From Pirellula sp. (GTDB taxonomy: Bacteria > Planctomycetota > Planctomycetia > Pirellulales > Pirellulaceae): a DNA stretch of 64,000 nt. Shown here piece by piece: positions 53,158-62,505 of this stretch (the first letter of the stretch is position 1; the number at the start of each line of letters is the position of its first letter). The notes beneath the pieces were generated by a model. It made no database searches, had not been told where the DNA came from, and saw nothing but the letters and a program-made list of their open reading frames with translations. The translations under genes were made by a program, and so were the position numbers. The stretch is from the NCBI GenBank assembly GCA_021300015.1, contig JAJTFB010000011.1, positions 18,774-82,773 of the forward strand. Reading direction: 5' to 3'.

Positions 53158-54501
53158 ATGCTAAACTTTTTTGGCGGTTCGCATCGGATGTGCAGTGGGC
53201 TTTCGCGACGCAGCTTTCTGTCGGCTGGATCCCTATGCTTTGGGCTTGGCGGGTTTTCCCTCGCCGACTTGCTCCGTGCCGAAGAGCAATCCGGTAAAAA
53301 GAGCACGCACAAGGGTCTGATCAACATTTTCCTCGGTGGCGGTCCCCCTCACCAAGACATGTGGGAAATCAAAACGGAGGCTCCCTCGGAAATCCGAGGC
53401 GAATTCAGTCCAATCGCAACGAACGTTCCTGGTATCCAAATCTGCGAGGTCTTCCCGCAACTCGCTCAGAGGATGGATAAGTCCGTGGTGATTCGATCCG
53501 TTGTCGGTTGCAAAGACCGACACGAATCCCATCAGTGCATGAGCGGTTGGTTCCCCGACGATCTCAAAGCGCTCGGCGGCAGACCCTCGATCGGCTCGGC
53601 GGTGACCAAACTCCAAGGATCGGTCGACCCTGCTGTCCCGCCGTTTGTCGGGCTCGCTTCGAAAACCCAGCATGGTCCCTGGTCGAATTCCGGAGAGGCC
53701 GGTTTCTTGGGGGCCGCTTACTCGGCCTTCAAACCCGACGGACCTGGGATGGAAAACATGAAACTCCAATCCATCGGCCTCGATCGGCTCAAGGATCGAC
53801 GCCGTTTGCTCACCAGTCTCGATACAATGCGCCGCGATATCGATAACTCCGGTGTCATGGCCGGAATGGACGCATTCGAACAACGGGCCCTGGATGTACT
53901 GACCAGCAGCAAACTCCTAGACGCCTTGGATCTGAGCAAAGAGGATCCGAAATTGGTCGAACGCTACGGTGACGGAAAACCTTACAAATACCAATACGAC
54001 GGTGCACCGACGTGCAACGACCACCTCCTGATCGCTCGACGCTTGATCGAAGCGGGGGTTCGCGTCGTGAGCCTTAGCTATGGACGATGGGATTCGCACG
54101 GCGCGAATTTCGACCTCGTCCGAGACCACGGCGGCAAACTCGATCAATGCCTAAGCGCCCTGATGGACGACCTGACAGCACGTGGCATGCTCGACGACGT
54201 GACCATCATCGTCTGGGGCGAATTCGGTCGGACCCCCAAGATCAACAACGGTGCAGGCCGCGATCACTGGGCCCAAGTCAGCAGCGCATGGATGGCTGGC
54301 GGAGGGATGAGAGTCGGGCAGGCGATCGGCGCGACGAATCGGCTCGGTGAATACGCCAAGGAAAGACCGGTTCATATGCAAGAGATCATCTCGACGCTCT
54401 ACCATAACTTGGGCATCAACACCGCGACGAACACCATCGTCGACCCGACAGGACGACCCCAATTTTTGGTCGACCACGAACCTATCCGCGAACTGATCTA
54501 G
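53158..54501 (+). CDS. DUF1501 family protein, Tat signal
   Basis: 447 aa from the ATG at 53158. The N-terminus has GLSRRSFLSAGSLCFGLGGF, a clear twin-arginine motif with hydrophobic core. Family blocks: LINIFLGGGPPHQDMWEIKT, SVVGCKDRHESHQCMSGW, RVVSLSYGRWDSHGANFDLV and VWGEFGRTPKINNGAGRDHW. It resembles the first DUF1501 gene in fold but clearly belongs to another subgroup. It heads an operon with the DUF1549/1553 gene, which starts 8 bp later. Substrate unknown. Confidence 0.92.
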   Translation: MLNFFGGSHRMCSGLSRRSFLSAGSLCFGLGGFSLADLLRAEEQSGKKSTHKGLINIFLGGGPPHQDMWEIKTEAPSEIRGEFSPIATNVPGIQICEVFPQLAQRMDKSVVIRSVVGCKDRHESHQCMSGWFPDDLKALGGRPSIGSAVTKLQGSVDPAVPPFVGLASKTQHGPWSNSGEAGFLGAAYSAFKPDGPGMENMKLQSIGLDRLKDRRRLLTSLDTMRRDIDNSGVMAGMDAFEQRALDVLTSSKLLDALDLSKEDPKLVERYGDGKPYKYQYDGAPTCNDHLLIARRLIEAGVRVVSLSYGRWDSHGANFDLVRDHGGKLDQCLSALMDDLTARGMLDDVTIIVWGEFGRTPKINNGAGRDHWAQVSSAWMAGGGMRVGQAIGATNRLGEYAKERPVHMQEIISTLYHNLGINTATNTIVDPTGRPQFLVDHEPIRELI

Positions 54502-54509
54502 GGGCTACC

Positions 54510-57035
54510 GTGAAAGATAGCGTTTTGGGTTTTGGCTTTCGGTATTTTATAGCCCTGCTCTTCGGAACCATGGCCTTGTCGCCATCGGCATTCTCGCAGG
54601 AGCTTAAACCTCTGGTTTTCGATAACCCTGAGATCACCTTGGTCGGCGAGGATGCTCGGGCGCAACTGCTTGTTCATACCCCCGCGAGCACCGACGGGGC
54701 GGTCATCGACCTGACCCGAAACGTCCGGCTCGAGCCCTCGGCACCGAATTTGATCGCCATCGATGCGGCCGGACTGATCACCCCGTTGGCCACCGGTGCA
54801 CTGAACCTGACGGCTCATGCCGAGGGGTATGCGCCGGCGATCATCCCCATCCGAGTCGAACTCTCGGGTGTGGAAGAACCCGTGAATTTCCCCAACCAAA
54901 TCGTCCCGATCTTCACCAAGTTCGGTTGCAATGGGGGCGGATGCCATGGGAAAATCGCAGGGCAAAATGGATTTCGCCTATCGCTCTTGGGCTCCGAACC
55001 CGCCGAAGACTTCGAGCATCTGGTCCGCGAATCACGAGGCCGACGCTTATTCCCAGCCGCTCCCGACACGAGTCTGTTGCTGACCAAATCGATCGGCACG
55101 GTTCCTCACGGCGGTGGACAACGCATGGAACTCGATAGCCATGAATACCGCGTCCTTCGCCGCTGGATTTCCCAAGCCATGCCCTATGGCGACCCGAACG
55201 CACGCAAGATCACCTCGATCGTCGTGACCCCCTCGGCCCGTCAGATGGCCCGCAATACCCAACAGCAATTGAGCGTCCTTGCCAAGTTCAGCGATGGATC
55301 GAGCCAAGACGTCACGCGAACCGTCCAGTACGAATCGAACAACCTCGACATGGCAGATGTCAACGCCTCGGGCCTAGTAAGCGTCCGGGATCTCGGCGGC
55401 GAGGTATCGATCATGGCACGCTACCAAGGTCAGGTGACCGTTTTCCGCGCAAGTGTCCCGCTCGGTACTCTGACCCAGGCGCTCCCGATCGCTCAGGGTC
55501 CGATCGACGAAGCGGTCTTCGATAAGCTCAAAGCGCTCGGGATTCCCGCCTCGGGTCCCTGCGATGAAGCGACCTATTTGCGACGAGTCACCTTGGATAT
55601 CGCAGGCCGTTTGCCAAGCGTCGAGGAGGTCGATGCCTACAGCGCTCTGGTCATCGCCGGCGGCGATTCCCCGGAAGCGATCCAGCTTCGTCGGATCGAG
55701 TTGGTCAATCGGCTCTTGGAATCGGCCGACTATGCGTCGAACTTTGCTTCGAAATGGTCTGCCATCCTTCGGAACAACCGATCCGGTGAGGACACTCGCT
55801 ACGGTTCGTATGCCTTCCACGATTGGCTTCGACAGAGCTTCTTTGAAAACAAGCCGATCAGCGTTTTGGTCAGGGAACTTCTCACCGCGACCGGGGACGC
55901 CGAGTCCAATCCCGCCGTGATCTGGTATCGGCAGGTGAGCAACACCGAATCCCGGACCGAGGACATCGCCCAATTGTTCATGGGGCAACGACTCCAATGC
56001 GCCCGGTGCCATCACCACCCCTATGAAAAATGGGCCCAACAGGATTACTACCAAATGGCCGCCTTCTTCTCAACCCTCGACCGTCGCGAAGGGGCGTTGC
56101 CCAACGAACCCAAATTCGGCTCCAGAGTCGCCGCCGCAACGGCCAATCACCCCAAGACCGGCCAAGCTCTTGCGGCTACCGGATTGGATTCGGCCAAGGT
56201 GGAGTTGGCCAATTACGAAGATCCCCGAGGGGCGTTGGCCGAATGGATGACCGCCCCGAGCAATCCATTCTTCGCCAAATCGATCGCCAACCGCTACTGG
56301 AAGCACTTCCTGGGCAAAGGGCTCGTCGAACCCGAGGACGACATGCGGATCACCAATCCCCCATCGAATCCTCAGTTGCTCGATGCACTGGCCAAGCAAC
56401 TCGTCGACTCCGGATACGATCTGAAATCCCTGATCCGTTCGATTTGCACCTCGACGACCTACCAACTCAGTTCCGTTGCCAACGAATGGAATATCAAGGA
56501 CACGAATTGCTACTCGCGGTATTACCCCAAGCGTCTTTCGGCTGAGGTTCTGCTAGATTGCATCGACACGGTCACCGGGAGCATCTCGCAATTCGATGGG
56601 TTGCCCGTCGGAACCCGGGCGATCGAACTGCCCGATACGTCTTTTGCTTCGTATTTCCTGACCGTTTTCGGGCGTCCTGATTCCTCGACCGCCTGCGAAT
56701 GCGAGCGGACAAATTCCTCAACGCTGGCTCAAAGTTTGCATCTGCTCAACTCGAAAGAAATGCAAGGCAAACTATCCTCAGACGCAAGCCGCGCGGCAAA
56801 ATGGGCAAGTACCGCGATCGCCGATGCGGCATTGAGCCCTGTGGAGAATATTCGCAAGACCGCTCCTGAGCGAATCCGCGAATTGTACCTCCGCAGTCTG
56901 GGCCGAGCACCGAGCGAGTCCGAACAAGCCATTGCGCTTGAGTACCTGATGCAACGTGCGGATCGACTCAAGGAGGCCTACGAGGATCTCGTCTGGGGCA
57001 TCGTCAATAGCAAAGAATTTCTGTTCAATCACTAA
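54510..57035 (+). CDS. DUF1549/DUF1553 protein with Ig-like N-terminus
   Basis: 841 aa, GTG start at 54510. A signal peptide (RYFIALLFGTMALSPSAFSQ) is followed by a bacterial Ig-like domain (about 30-120), a haem-type CNGGGCHGKIAGQNGFRLSL with the C-x4-CH spacing seen in this family, a second Ig-like segment (about 235-320), DUF1549 (about 335-560, with a further CARCHHHPYEKW) and DUF1553 (about 590-830, with NRYWKHFLGKGLVEPEDDMR). It is likely secreted and haem-binding. Coupled to the DUF1501 gene upstream; the next gene starts 13 bp after its stop. Confidence 0.9.
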   Translation: MKDSVLGFGFRYFIALLFGTMALSPSAFSQELKPLVFDNPEITLVGEDARAQLLVHTPASTDGAVIDLTRNVRLEPSAPNLIAIDAAGLITPLATGALNLTAHAEGYAPAIIPIRVELSGVEEPVNFPNQIVPIFTKFGCNGGGCHGKIAGQNGFRLSLLGSEPAEDFEHLVRESRGRRLFPAAPDTSLLLTKSIGTVPHGGGQRMELDSHEYRVLRRWISQAMPYGDPNARKITSIVVTPSARQMARNTQQQLSVLAKFSDGSSQDVTRTVQYESNNLDMADVNASGLVSVRDLGGEVSIMARYQGQVTVFRASVPLGTLTQALPIAQGPIDEAVFDKLKALGIPASGPCDEATYLRRVTLDIAGRLPSVEEVDAYSALVIAGGDSPEAIQLRRIELVNRLLESADYASNFASKWSAILRNNRSGEDTRYGSYAFHDWLRQSFFENKPISVLVRELLTATGDAESNPAVIWYRQVSNTESRTEDIAQLFMGQRLQCARCHHHPYEKWAQQDYYQMAAFFSTLDRREGALPNEPKFGSRVAAATANHPKTGQALAATGLDSAKVELANYEDPRGALAEWMTAPSNPFFAKSIANRYWKHFLGKGLVEPEDDMRITNPPSNPQLLDALAKQLVDSGYDLKSLIRSICTSTTYQLSSVANEWNIKDTNCYSRYYPKRLSAEVLLDCIDTVTGSISQFDGLPVGTRAIELPDTSFASYFLTVFGRPDSSTACECERTNSSTLAQSLHLLNSKEMQGKLSSDASRAAKWASTAIADAALSPVENIRKTAPERIRELYLRSLGRAPSESEQAIALEYLMQRADRLKEAYEDLVWGIVNSKEFLFNH

Positions 57036-57048
57036 GCCGACTGATTCC

Positions 57049-59331
57049 ATGAGCTCGTTTCGTTCGATCAGATCGGCAATCGCATTGCTGCTCGTAGGCT
57101 TGCTCTGCGAGATAACGCGTGGTGAAGTCCCCATCCTGGCGATCGATGCGGTCTATCCGCCTGTCCTTTCGACGGCCCATCCAAACCCTTTGAAGATCTC
57201 GGCAGGAAGATTCACTCAGGACATCGATGCCTTGGTCTTTTCCGACCCGCGCATCAGCGCCGTCCTGGAACCGGCTCCCAATTTGGCTCTCGACGATGTC
57301 CCACAGAAAAACTTCGGGAGCTTTACCGTCACGGTCGATCCGGCGACCCCACCGGGCTTCTACGAAGTCTGGGCTTCTGGTCGTTACGGAATTTCCAATC
57401 CTCGCACCATCGCCGTCGTCCCTACACCCGTCGAACAGCTACCGGGAAATATCGATCCAAAAAATCCCATCGAAGTCAAACCGGGGATATGCTACGTCGG
57501 GACGACCAAGCGCAGCGATACGGTGATCGTAAAGACGAAAAAGACAGACCATTGGCCAAAGTGCTTGATCGCAGCGCAGGTCCTCGATGCGGCCACCTTG
57601 CCCACGCTTACAGTGACCGATGGCAAGCAAACCGTGCTGAGCCAGTTGCGAGCCCAGGGCAAACGACCGATCCTCTTCGAAACGCCGACGGTCCTACCTC
57701 GCCAACCGGTCGACGAGATCTACTTGAAGATCTACGACTTCCTCTACCGTGGGGCCGAGACCGCGTCGTTTGCACTGGTGATCGACCCTCCTGAGAACCA
57801 TCCCCTTTTGACCACGGCGGCTTGGAAGCCACCCTTCAGCGTCTTTGAGGAATCGCTCGCCAGTTGGCCGACGGTCGATCCGGGAACGATACCCGCAAAT
57901 GGTCTTTTTCCAGCCCCAGCTTGGCAAACCACGATCGAATTGACGTCGCAAAATCCCAAGGCTCAGATCGAGTTTCCTGTGGCAGAAGGGCAGGCTTATG
58001 AGTGCGAGGTTTTTTCGGCTTCGCAAGGTCAACTGTCCGATATACGCATCGTGGCCGATCGCATCGCTCCAGCGCCGACGCCCGAGCAGTTGATTGAAAT
58101 ACAAGCTGCGATGGATGCCCCGTCAGGCACCGCGTTGGACCCAGCCTTGGAGCAACGCGTGAAAGACTATCGACCTCGAATCCAAACGGCAGGACGCGAG
58201 GTGATCGCGATCGCCGAAGATGGGCCAGGAGCCGGTACGCGTGCCGTGCGATTGAGCTCGGCGGATCCCATCGCGACGATCCCGGCTGGACCGGTCACGA
58301 AAAACGTGCGGCTCTCGATCACCGATCTGCAGATGACTCCCTCGGGAAAATGGCCGACGCGATTGACCCTTCGGGTCGGACCGGCCATTCCCCGTTTCCA
58401 CGCCGTCGGGCATTGGGTTCCCGATACCAACAACGCCGTCCAAGCCAAGACGACCGGAGTCTCACTGAGCAAAGGGGGCCAATGCGCCATGCAAGTCAGC
58501 GTACGGCGCGCGGGTGGATTTGCCGGGCCCATCCGAGTCACCTGCGAAAACTTGCCCCCGGGTGTATCCGTGGTCCCGGCGATCATCGCTCCAGGCCAAA
58601 CCGAGACACAATTGATTTTTTATGCCGAAGAAAATGCAACGTCATGGGTCGGTACCATCCAACCGGTTGCCAAAGGGACTTCGACGGATCCGAACAATGC
58701 TCCCCAAGAGATTTCCGTTCCCATTCGAGCCGGGACCATCGCGCTGAGCGCCTCGGGGGACCGCGGATTGCCTCAATCGCGTCTATCGAGCCAATGGCAA
58801 TTGAAAGTGATCGAACAAGAAGTTGCACCGATTCAGATCCGAGCCGGGGATGGGCCCGATTGGGTTTTGGAAATTCCTTTGGGCGGAAGTGGGAAGTTGC
58901 CGATCAAGGCAGTGCGAAGGGCCGGTGGCGATCAGAAAGGGGTCATGCGACCTCAGAACCTGCCCGCAAAAGTAGCGTTTGGCGAATTTGAGCTTCCACC
59001 CAATGCCGCCGAAGCAACTCCGGAGATCAAGGTTGCAGCCGATGCGGCTCCAGGTGAATACACCGTCTGGTTCCAAACCGAGATCATCCTCAAGCAATCC
59101 TTGCACCCAGAATCCCATGCTCGACTCGTCGCGTATCGCGACCGGATTCAGGCCAAGCTTGCCGATCCGAATTGGGCCGGCGATCGGCCTATGGCCGAGA
59201 AGATCATCGCCGAGACCAACCCGAAGATCGATGCACTAGCCAAGGAAATCGCACCACGGGATTTTCCGACATTCCTGTCCTGCGCTCCGTTTAAGCTACG
59301 GATCGTCCCGGCACCAGAAGCCCCTAAATAA
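57049..59331 (+). CDS. Secreted beta-domain protein (pre-peptidase/PPC-like)
   Basis: About 760 aa from the ATG at 57049 (SSFRSIRSAIALLLVGLLCE is a signal peptide). I see beta-rich segments only, such as IDAVYPPVLSTAHPNPLKIS and PPGFYEVWASGRYGISNPR, and the latter fits a PPC-type domain. No catalytic motif. In planctomycetes such proteins sit between DUF1549/1553 and WD40-cytochrome genes. It may be a scaffold or binding protein of an extracellular complex. Function unknown. Confidence 0.75.
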   Translation: MSSFRSIRSAIALLLVGLLCEITRGEVPILAIDAVYPPVLSTAHPNPLKISAGRFTQDIDALVFSDPRISAVLEPAPNLALDDVPQKNFGSFTVTVDPATPPGFYEVWASGRYGISNPRTIAVVPTPVEQLPGNIDPKNPIEVKPGICYVGTTKRSDTVIVKTKKTDHWPKCLIAAQVLDAATLPTLTVTDGKQTVLSQLRAQGKRPILFETPTVLPRQPVDEIYLKIYDFLYRGAETASFALVIDPPENHPLLTTAAWKPPFSVFEESLASWPTVDPGTIPANGLFPAPAWQTTIELTSQNPKAQIEFPVAEGQAYECEVFSASQGQLSDIRIVADRIAPAPTPEQLIEIQAAMDAPSGTALDPALEQRVKDYRPRIQTAGREVIAIAEDGPGAGTRAVRLSSADPIATIPAGPVTKNVRLSITDLQMTPSGKWPTRLTLRVGPAIPRFHAVGHWVPDTNNAVQAKTTGVSLSKGGQCAMQVSVRRAGGFAGPIRVTCENLPPGVSVVPAIIAPGQTETQLIFYAEENATSWVGTIQPVAKGTSTDPNNAPQEISVPIRAGTIALSASGDRGLPQSRLSSQWQLKVIEQEVAPIQIRAGDGPDWVLEIPLGGSGKLPIKAVRRAGGDQKGVMRPQNLPAKVAFGEFELPPNAAEATPEIKVAADAAPGEYTVWFQTEIILKQSLHPESHARLVAYRDRIQAKLADPNWAGDRPMAEKIIAETNPKIDALAKEIAPRDFPTFLSCAPFKLRIVPAPEAPK

Positions 59332-59371
59332 TCAACCGACGAAGTCCTTTTAAAAGCCGCGAGGCCTTTGG

Positions 59372-62197
59372 ATGTTCCTTACCATGCGACCCACCCAACT
59401 CTTCTCGATCGCGACGTTGCTCTCATGCACCCTGGGATTGTGCAACCCTGTGGCACACTCCCAAGCACCTGCGGAGGTCAAAGACTATGCGAACCATATC
59501 CTACCGATCCTCAGAACCAATTGCTTGGCGTGCCATAATACGCAGAAAGCCGAAGGGGGCTTGAACCTCGAGTCCTACGACAAGCTTTCCAAGGGGGGCG
59601 ATAGCGGAGCTACGTTTATCGCAGGCAAGGGGAGCGAAAGCGAACTGGTGCGCCGTGTCCTGGCCACCGACGAGTCGGCCATGCCACCGGAGAAGAATGC
59701 CGTCGGTGCCAAGCGACTCAGTCCCGAAGAAGTCCAATTGCTACAGGCCTGGGTCGATGCCGGGGCTCCAGCAGGGGTGCTCAAACCTGCCAACGCCGCG
59801 CAGTGGAAACAAGTTCCCGATTCGGTGCGGCCGATGTATGCCATGACGGCGAGCCCAGATGGGCAATGGGTAGCTACGGGACGAAGCAACCAAACGTTGG
59901 TCTATCGCTGGCCGTCGCTCGATGGTGCCGCCGATGTCGCTTACTTGGTCGATCCCGCGTCCCAATCCCAGCTCAAAACCACCTTGCCTGTCGCTCATTT
60001 GGACATGGTCCAATCGATCGCGATCAGTCCCGATACGACCCGACTGGCGACCGGCGGATTCCGCGATGTGAAAATCTGGAAACGCAACACCGGAGTTTCC
60101 GAAGAGGGACTAGGTGGGCTGCTCAAAGGAGCCCATGCGGTATCGATAGCAAGCAACGGAATTGGGATCGCCAAGGCGACGCGGACCCCGACGCTAGAAA
60201 TCGTCCGGGCCGATAAGTCCATCGTCTCGCACACGTTGGAATGCCCCAGCGTCGTCTCCTCGATGGCTTGGAGCAACGATGCGACTCGATTGTGGGTCGT
60301 CGGCGAGGATTCGGCGGTCTATCAATTCGCGATCGAAGCCAACGAAACTCCTACGGCGATTGCCGTCAAACCTTTGTTGATCTCCAAGGTCGAGCAGCCT
60401 CTGAAATCCTTGGTCAGCAACGATCCTCAGTCGTTCGTCGGAATCACCCCCGATAAGAAAACCCAGTGGTGGGGAATGACGGTCGCGACCGCCGAGGTTC
60501 CCGCGGCACTCCAGAAAGTAGATCGTCTGGGAGATGTCGCCGATGTCGTCGGATTGGCTCGCTACGAGGAAGCCGGCGTATCGAGAATCCTGGTCGCTTC
60601 CGGCGATGGGAACGTCAGAGTGGTCCAGGGAACCGATGGAGCTGTCTTGCGAACCATCGGGCACGGAGCGGCCATTCATCATGTCATTGCCGCCGGGGAT
60701 TCGAGCAAGTTTGCCACCATCGGTGCAGATGGCTTGATCAAGACTTGGAAGTCTGCCGACGGAGCGATGCTCTGGGAGCAGAAAGTCGACTCGTTGGGTC
60801 AGAGCAGGATCGAGCAAGCGGAATTGGCGTTGGCTAGACACAAGTCCAGGGTCGATCGAGCGACAGCTAAAGTCCCCGAACTCGAGAAGGCCAAACAAGC
60901 CGAAACCGAAGCGCACGGGAAACTGCAAACATCGCGCACGCAGATCATGGAAGAACTGGGCAAGAAACAGGCGGAACTCGACGCTCAGACCAAGGCGGTC
61001 GCAGACAGCGAAGCGGCCATGCTCGCCGCGAAAGCAGCCGTCGAAGAGGCGATGAAGAAGATGGAGGCAGCAGGAAAAGATGTCGAGGCCAAGAAGCAAA
61101 CGCAGCTTGCGGCGACCAAAGCAAAAACCGAAGTGGAAACCAAACTGACGACGATGGACAAGACGATCGCGACAGCAGCCCAAGCGATCGAGAAAGCCAC
61201 CGCGATTTTGGCGCAGTTCCAAGCCACGCTCGAACAAGAAAAACAAAAGACCCCTCAAATGGAACAGGCATTGACCCAGGTGCAAGCCGGTGCGGTTCCT
61301 TTGCCTGTGGTCCGAGGTACGTTCACCGCGGACCATCGGAGCATTGTCACGGCACGCAATGACGGATCGGTCTCGATTCTCCGTGGAGACAAAGGTCTAC
61401 AACAAACCGTCTTGGTCGGTGGCGCTGCGAATATCAACAGCCTGATCGCAACGGCCAACGGCTGGATCTGCGAAAACGTCGACGACGGCAGAGCCCTTGC
61501 CTGGGACTGGGGCAATCGATGGATTTTGGAACGCACGATCGGCGATATCAACGATTCCCCATTTAGCGATCGGGTCACGGCGATGGACTGGAGTCTCGAT
61601 GGCCAACACTTGGTCGTCGGGAGCGGAGCACCGAGCCGCTTTGGTGAGTTGAAAATGATACGAATCGCAGATGGTGCAGTGGTCAAGGATTGGGGGCAAG
61701 TTCACAGCGATTCGATTTTGGTTGCCAAACTCTCACCCGATGGGTTGACGGTAGCCACCGGAGCGGCCGATAAGTTGCTGCGTCTCCATCGGGTCGATGT
61801 CGACGCACCCACGAGGACTTTCGAGGATGTCCTTGGTCTCGCATGGCATGACGATAGCCATTGGATTGCGAGCGCTTCGGCGGACAACACGATCAAGGTT
61901 TGGGATGTCGAGACAGGGTCGGCCACTCGAACCATTCCAGGCTTTGGAAAAGAAGTCACGGCGTTGTCCTTTGTGGGGCGGACCAACCAAGTGGTCTCGT
62001 CCTCGGCGGACAAACAAGTCCGGGTTCACGATGTGAGCAACGGTGGGCAGGTGCGAGCCATAGGCGGTCCTGCCGAAGCGGTTTACTGTTCGCTCGTCGC
62101 GGGCAAGGGTCAAGTCGTTGCCATGGCAGGGGGCCAAGACGGTGTGCTATGGATCTGGCAATTGGATAACGGCCAAGTCCTCCAGCAATTGAAATAG
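59372..62197 (+). CDS. Cytochrome c/WD40 protein with central coiled coil
   Basis: 941 aa. The N-terminus has a signal peptide and a planctomycete cytochrome C module with CLACH (HILPILRTNCLACHNTQKAE) and MPPEKNAV. Then come WD40-type repeats (about 155-460, e.g. MTASPDGQWVATGRSNQTLV), a long Ala/Glu/Lys-rich coiled coil (about 480-640) and further WD40 repeats (about 660-940, e.g. WIASASADNTIKVWDVETGS). The coiled coil splits the propeller blades. ATG at 59384 is an alternative start. It is the last gene of the DUF1501 operon. Likely a secreted electron-transfer or scaffold protein. Confidence 0.88.
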   Translation: MFLTMRPTQLFSIATLLSCTLGLCNPVAHSQAPAEVKDYANHILPILRTNCLACHNTQKAEGGLNLESYDKLSKGGDSGATFIAGKGSESELVRRVLATDESAMPPEKNAVGAKRLSPEEVQLLQAWVDAGAPAGVLKPANAAQWKQVPDSVRPMYAMTASPDGQWVATGRSNQTLVYRWPSLDGAADVAYLVDPASQSQLKTTLPVAHLDMVQSIAISPDTTRLATGGFRDVKIWKRNTGVSEEGLGGLLKGAHAVSIASNGIGIAKATRTPTLEIVRADKSIVSHTLECPSVVSSMAWSNDATRLWVVGEDSAVYQFAIEANETPTAIAVKPLLISKVEQPLKSLVSNDPQSFVGITPDKKTQWWGMTVATAEVPAALQKVDRLGDVADVVGLARYEEAGVSRILVASGDGNVRVVQGTDGAVLRTIGHGAAIHHVIAAGDSSKFATIGADGLIKTWKSADGAMLWEQKVDSLGQSRIEQAELALARHKSRVDRATAKVPELEKAKQAETEAHGKLQTSRTQIMEELGKKQAELDAQTKAVADSEAAMLAAKAAVEEAMKKMEAAGKDVEAKKQTQLAATKAKTEVETKLTTMDKTIATAAQAIEKATAILAQFQATLEQEKQKTPQMEQALTQVQAGAVPLPVVRGTFTADHRSIVTARNDGSVSILRGDKGLQQTVLVGGAANINSLIATANGWICENVDDGRALAWDWGNRWILERTIGDINDSPFSDRVTAMDWSLDGQHLVVGSGAPSRFGELKMIRIADGAVVKDWGQVHSDSILVAKLSPDGLTVATGAADKLLRLHRVDVDAPTRTFEDVLGLAWHDDSHWIASASADNTIKVWDVETGSATRTIPGFGKEVTALSFVGRTNQVVSSSADKQVRVHDVSNGGQVRAIGGPAEAVYCSLVAGKGQVVAMAGGQDGVLWIWQLDNGQVLQQLK

Positions 62198-62505
62198 CCC
62201 CTCAACGGGGCGATACCCATACGTCCAAGATTACCGACGAAATCGCTTTGAAACACAGAGGCGGTAGAGGGCACGGAGCTTTGATGGATCCTCCCAGAGA
62301 AGCATCAGGATTCGGGCGGTATCCACAGAAATCGAGCCCATCGATATGCGCAAGAGCTTCGATGGGCCAGATGAGATCCTCGGTGGATACCAAGGGCATA
62401 TGATGGCGGACTGTTATTCTGAGAATATGAGCGTGGTGCTTGCGCCTGGGTCGATTGGTTCCAAGCCCGGAGGGCTGGTACATCCTCTGCCGGGGTCGAA
62501 GGCCT
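62198..62505. other. Region without a supported gene
   Basis: About 308 bp between the WD40 gene and the IS element. Short ORFs occur on both strands, none with recognisable content. The sequence just left of the IS end (GTCGAAGGC at 62497-62505) is the candidate 9-bp target site. Confidence 0.4.

Noticed and set aside
62202..62483. Small ORFs left of the IS element
   Set aside because: No conserved domain, no start signal, and low coding character.
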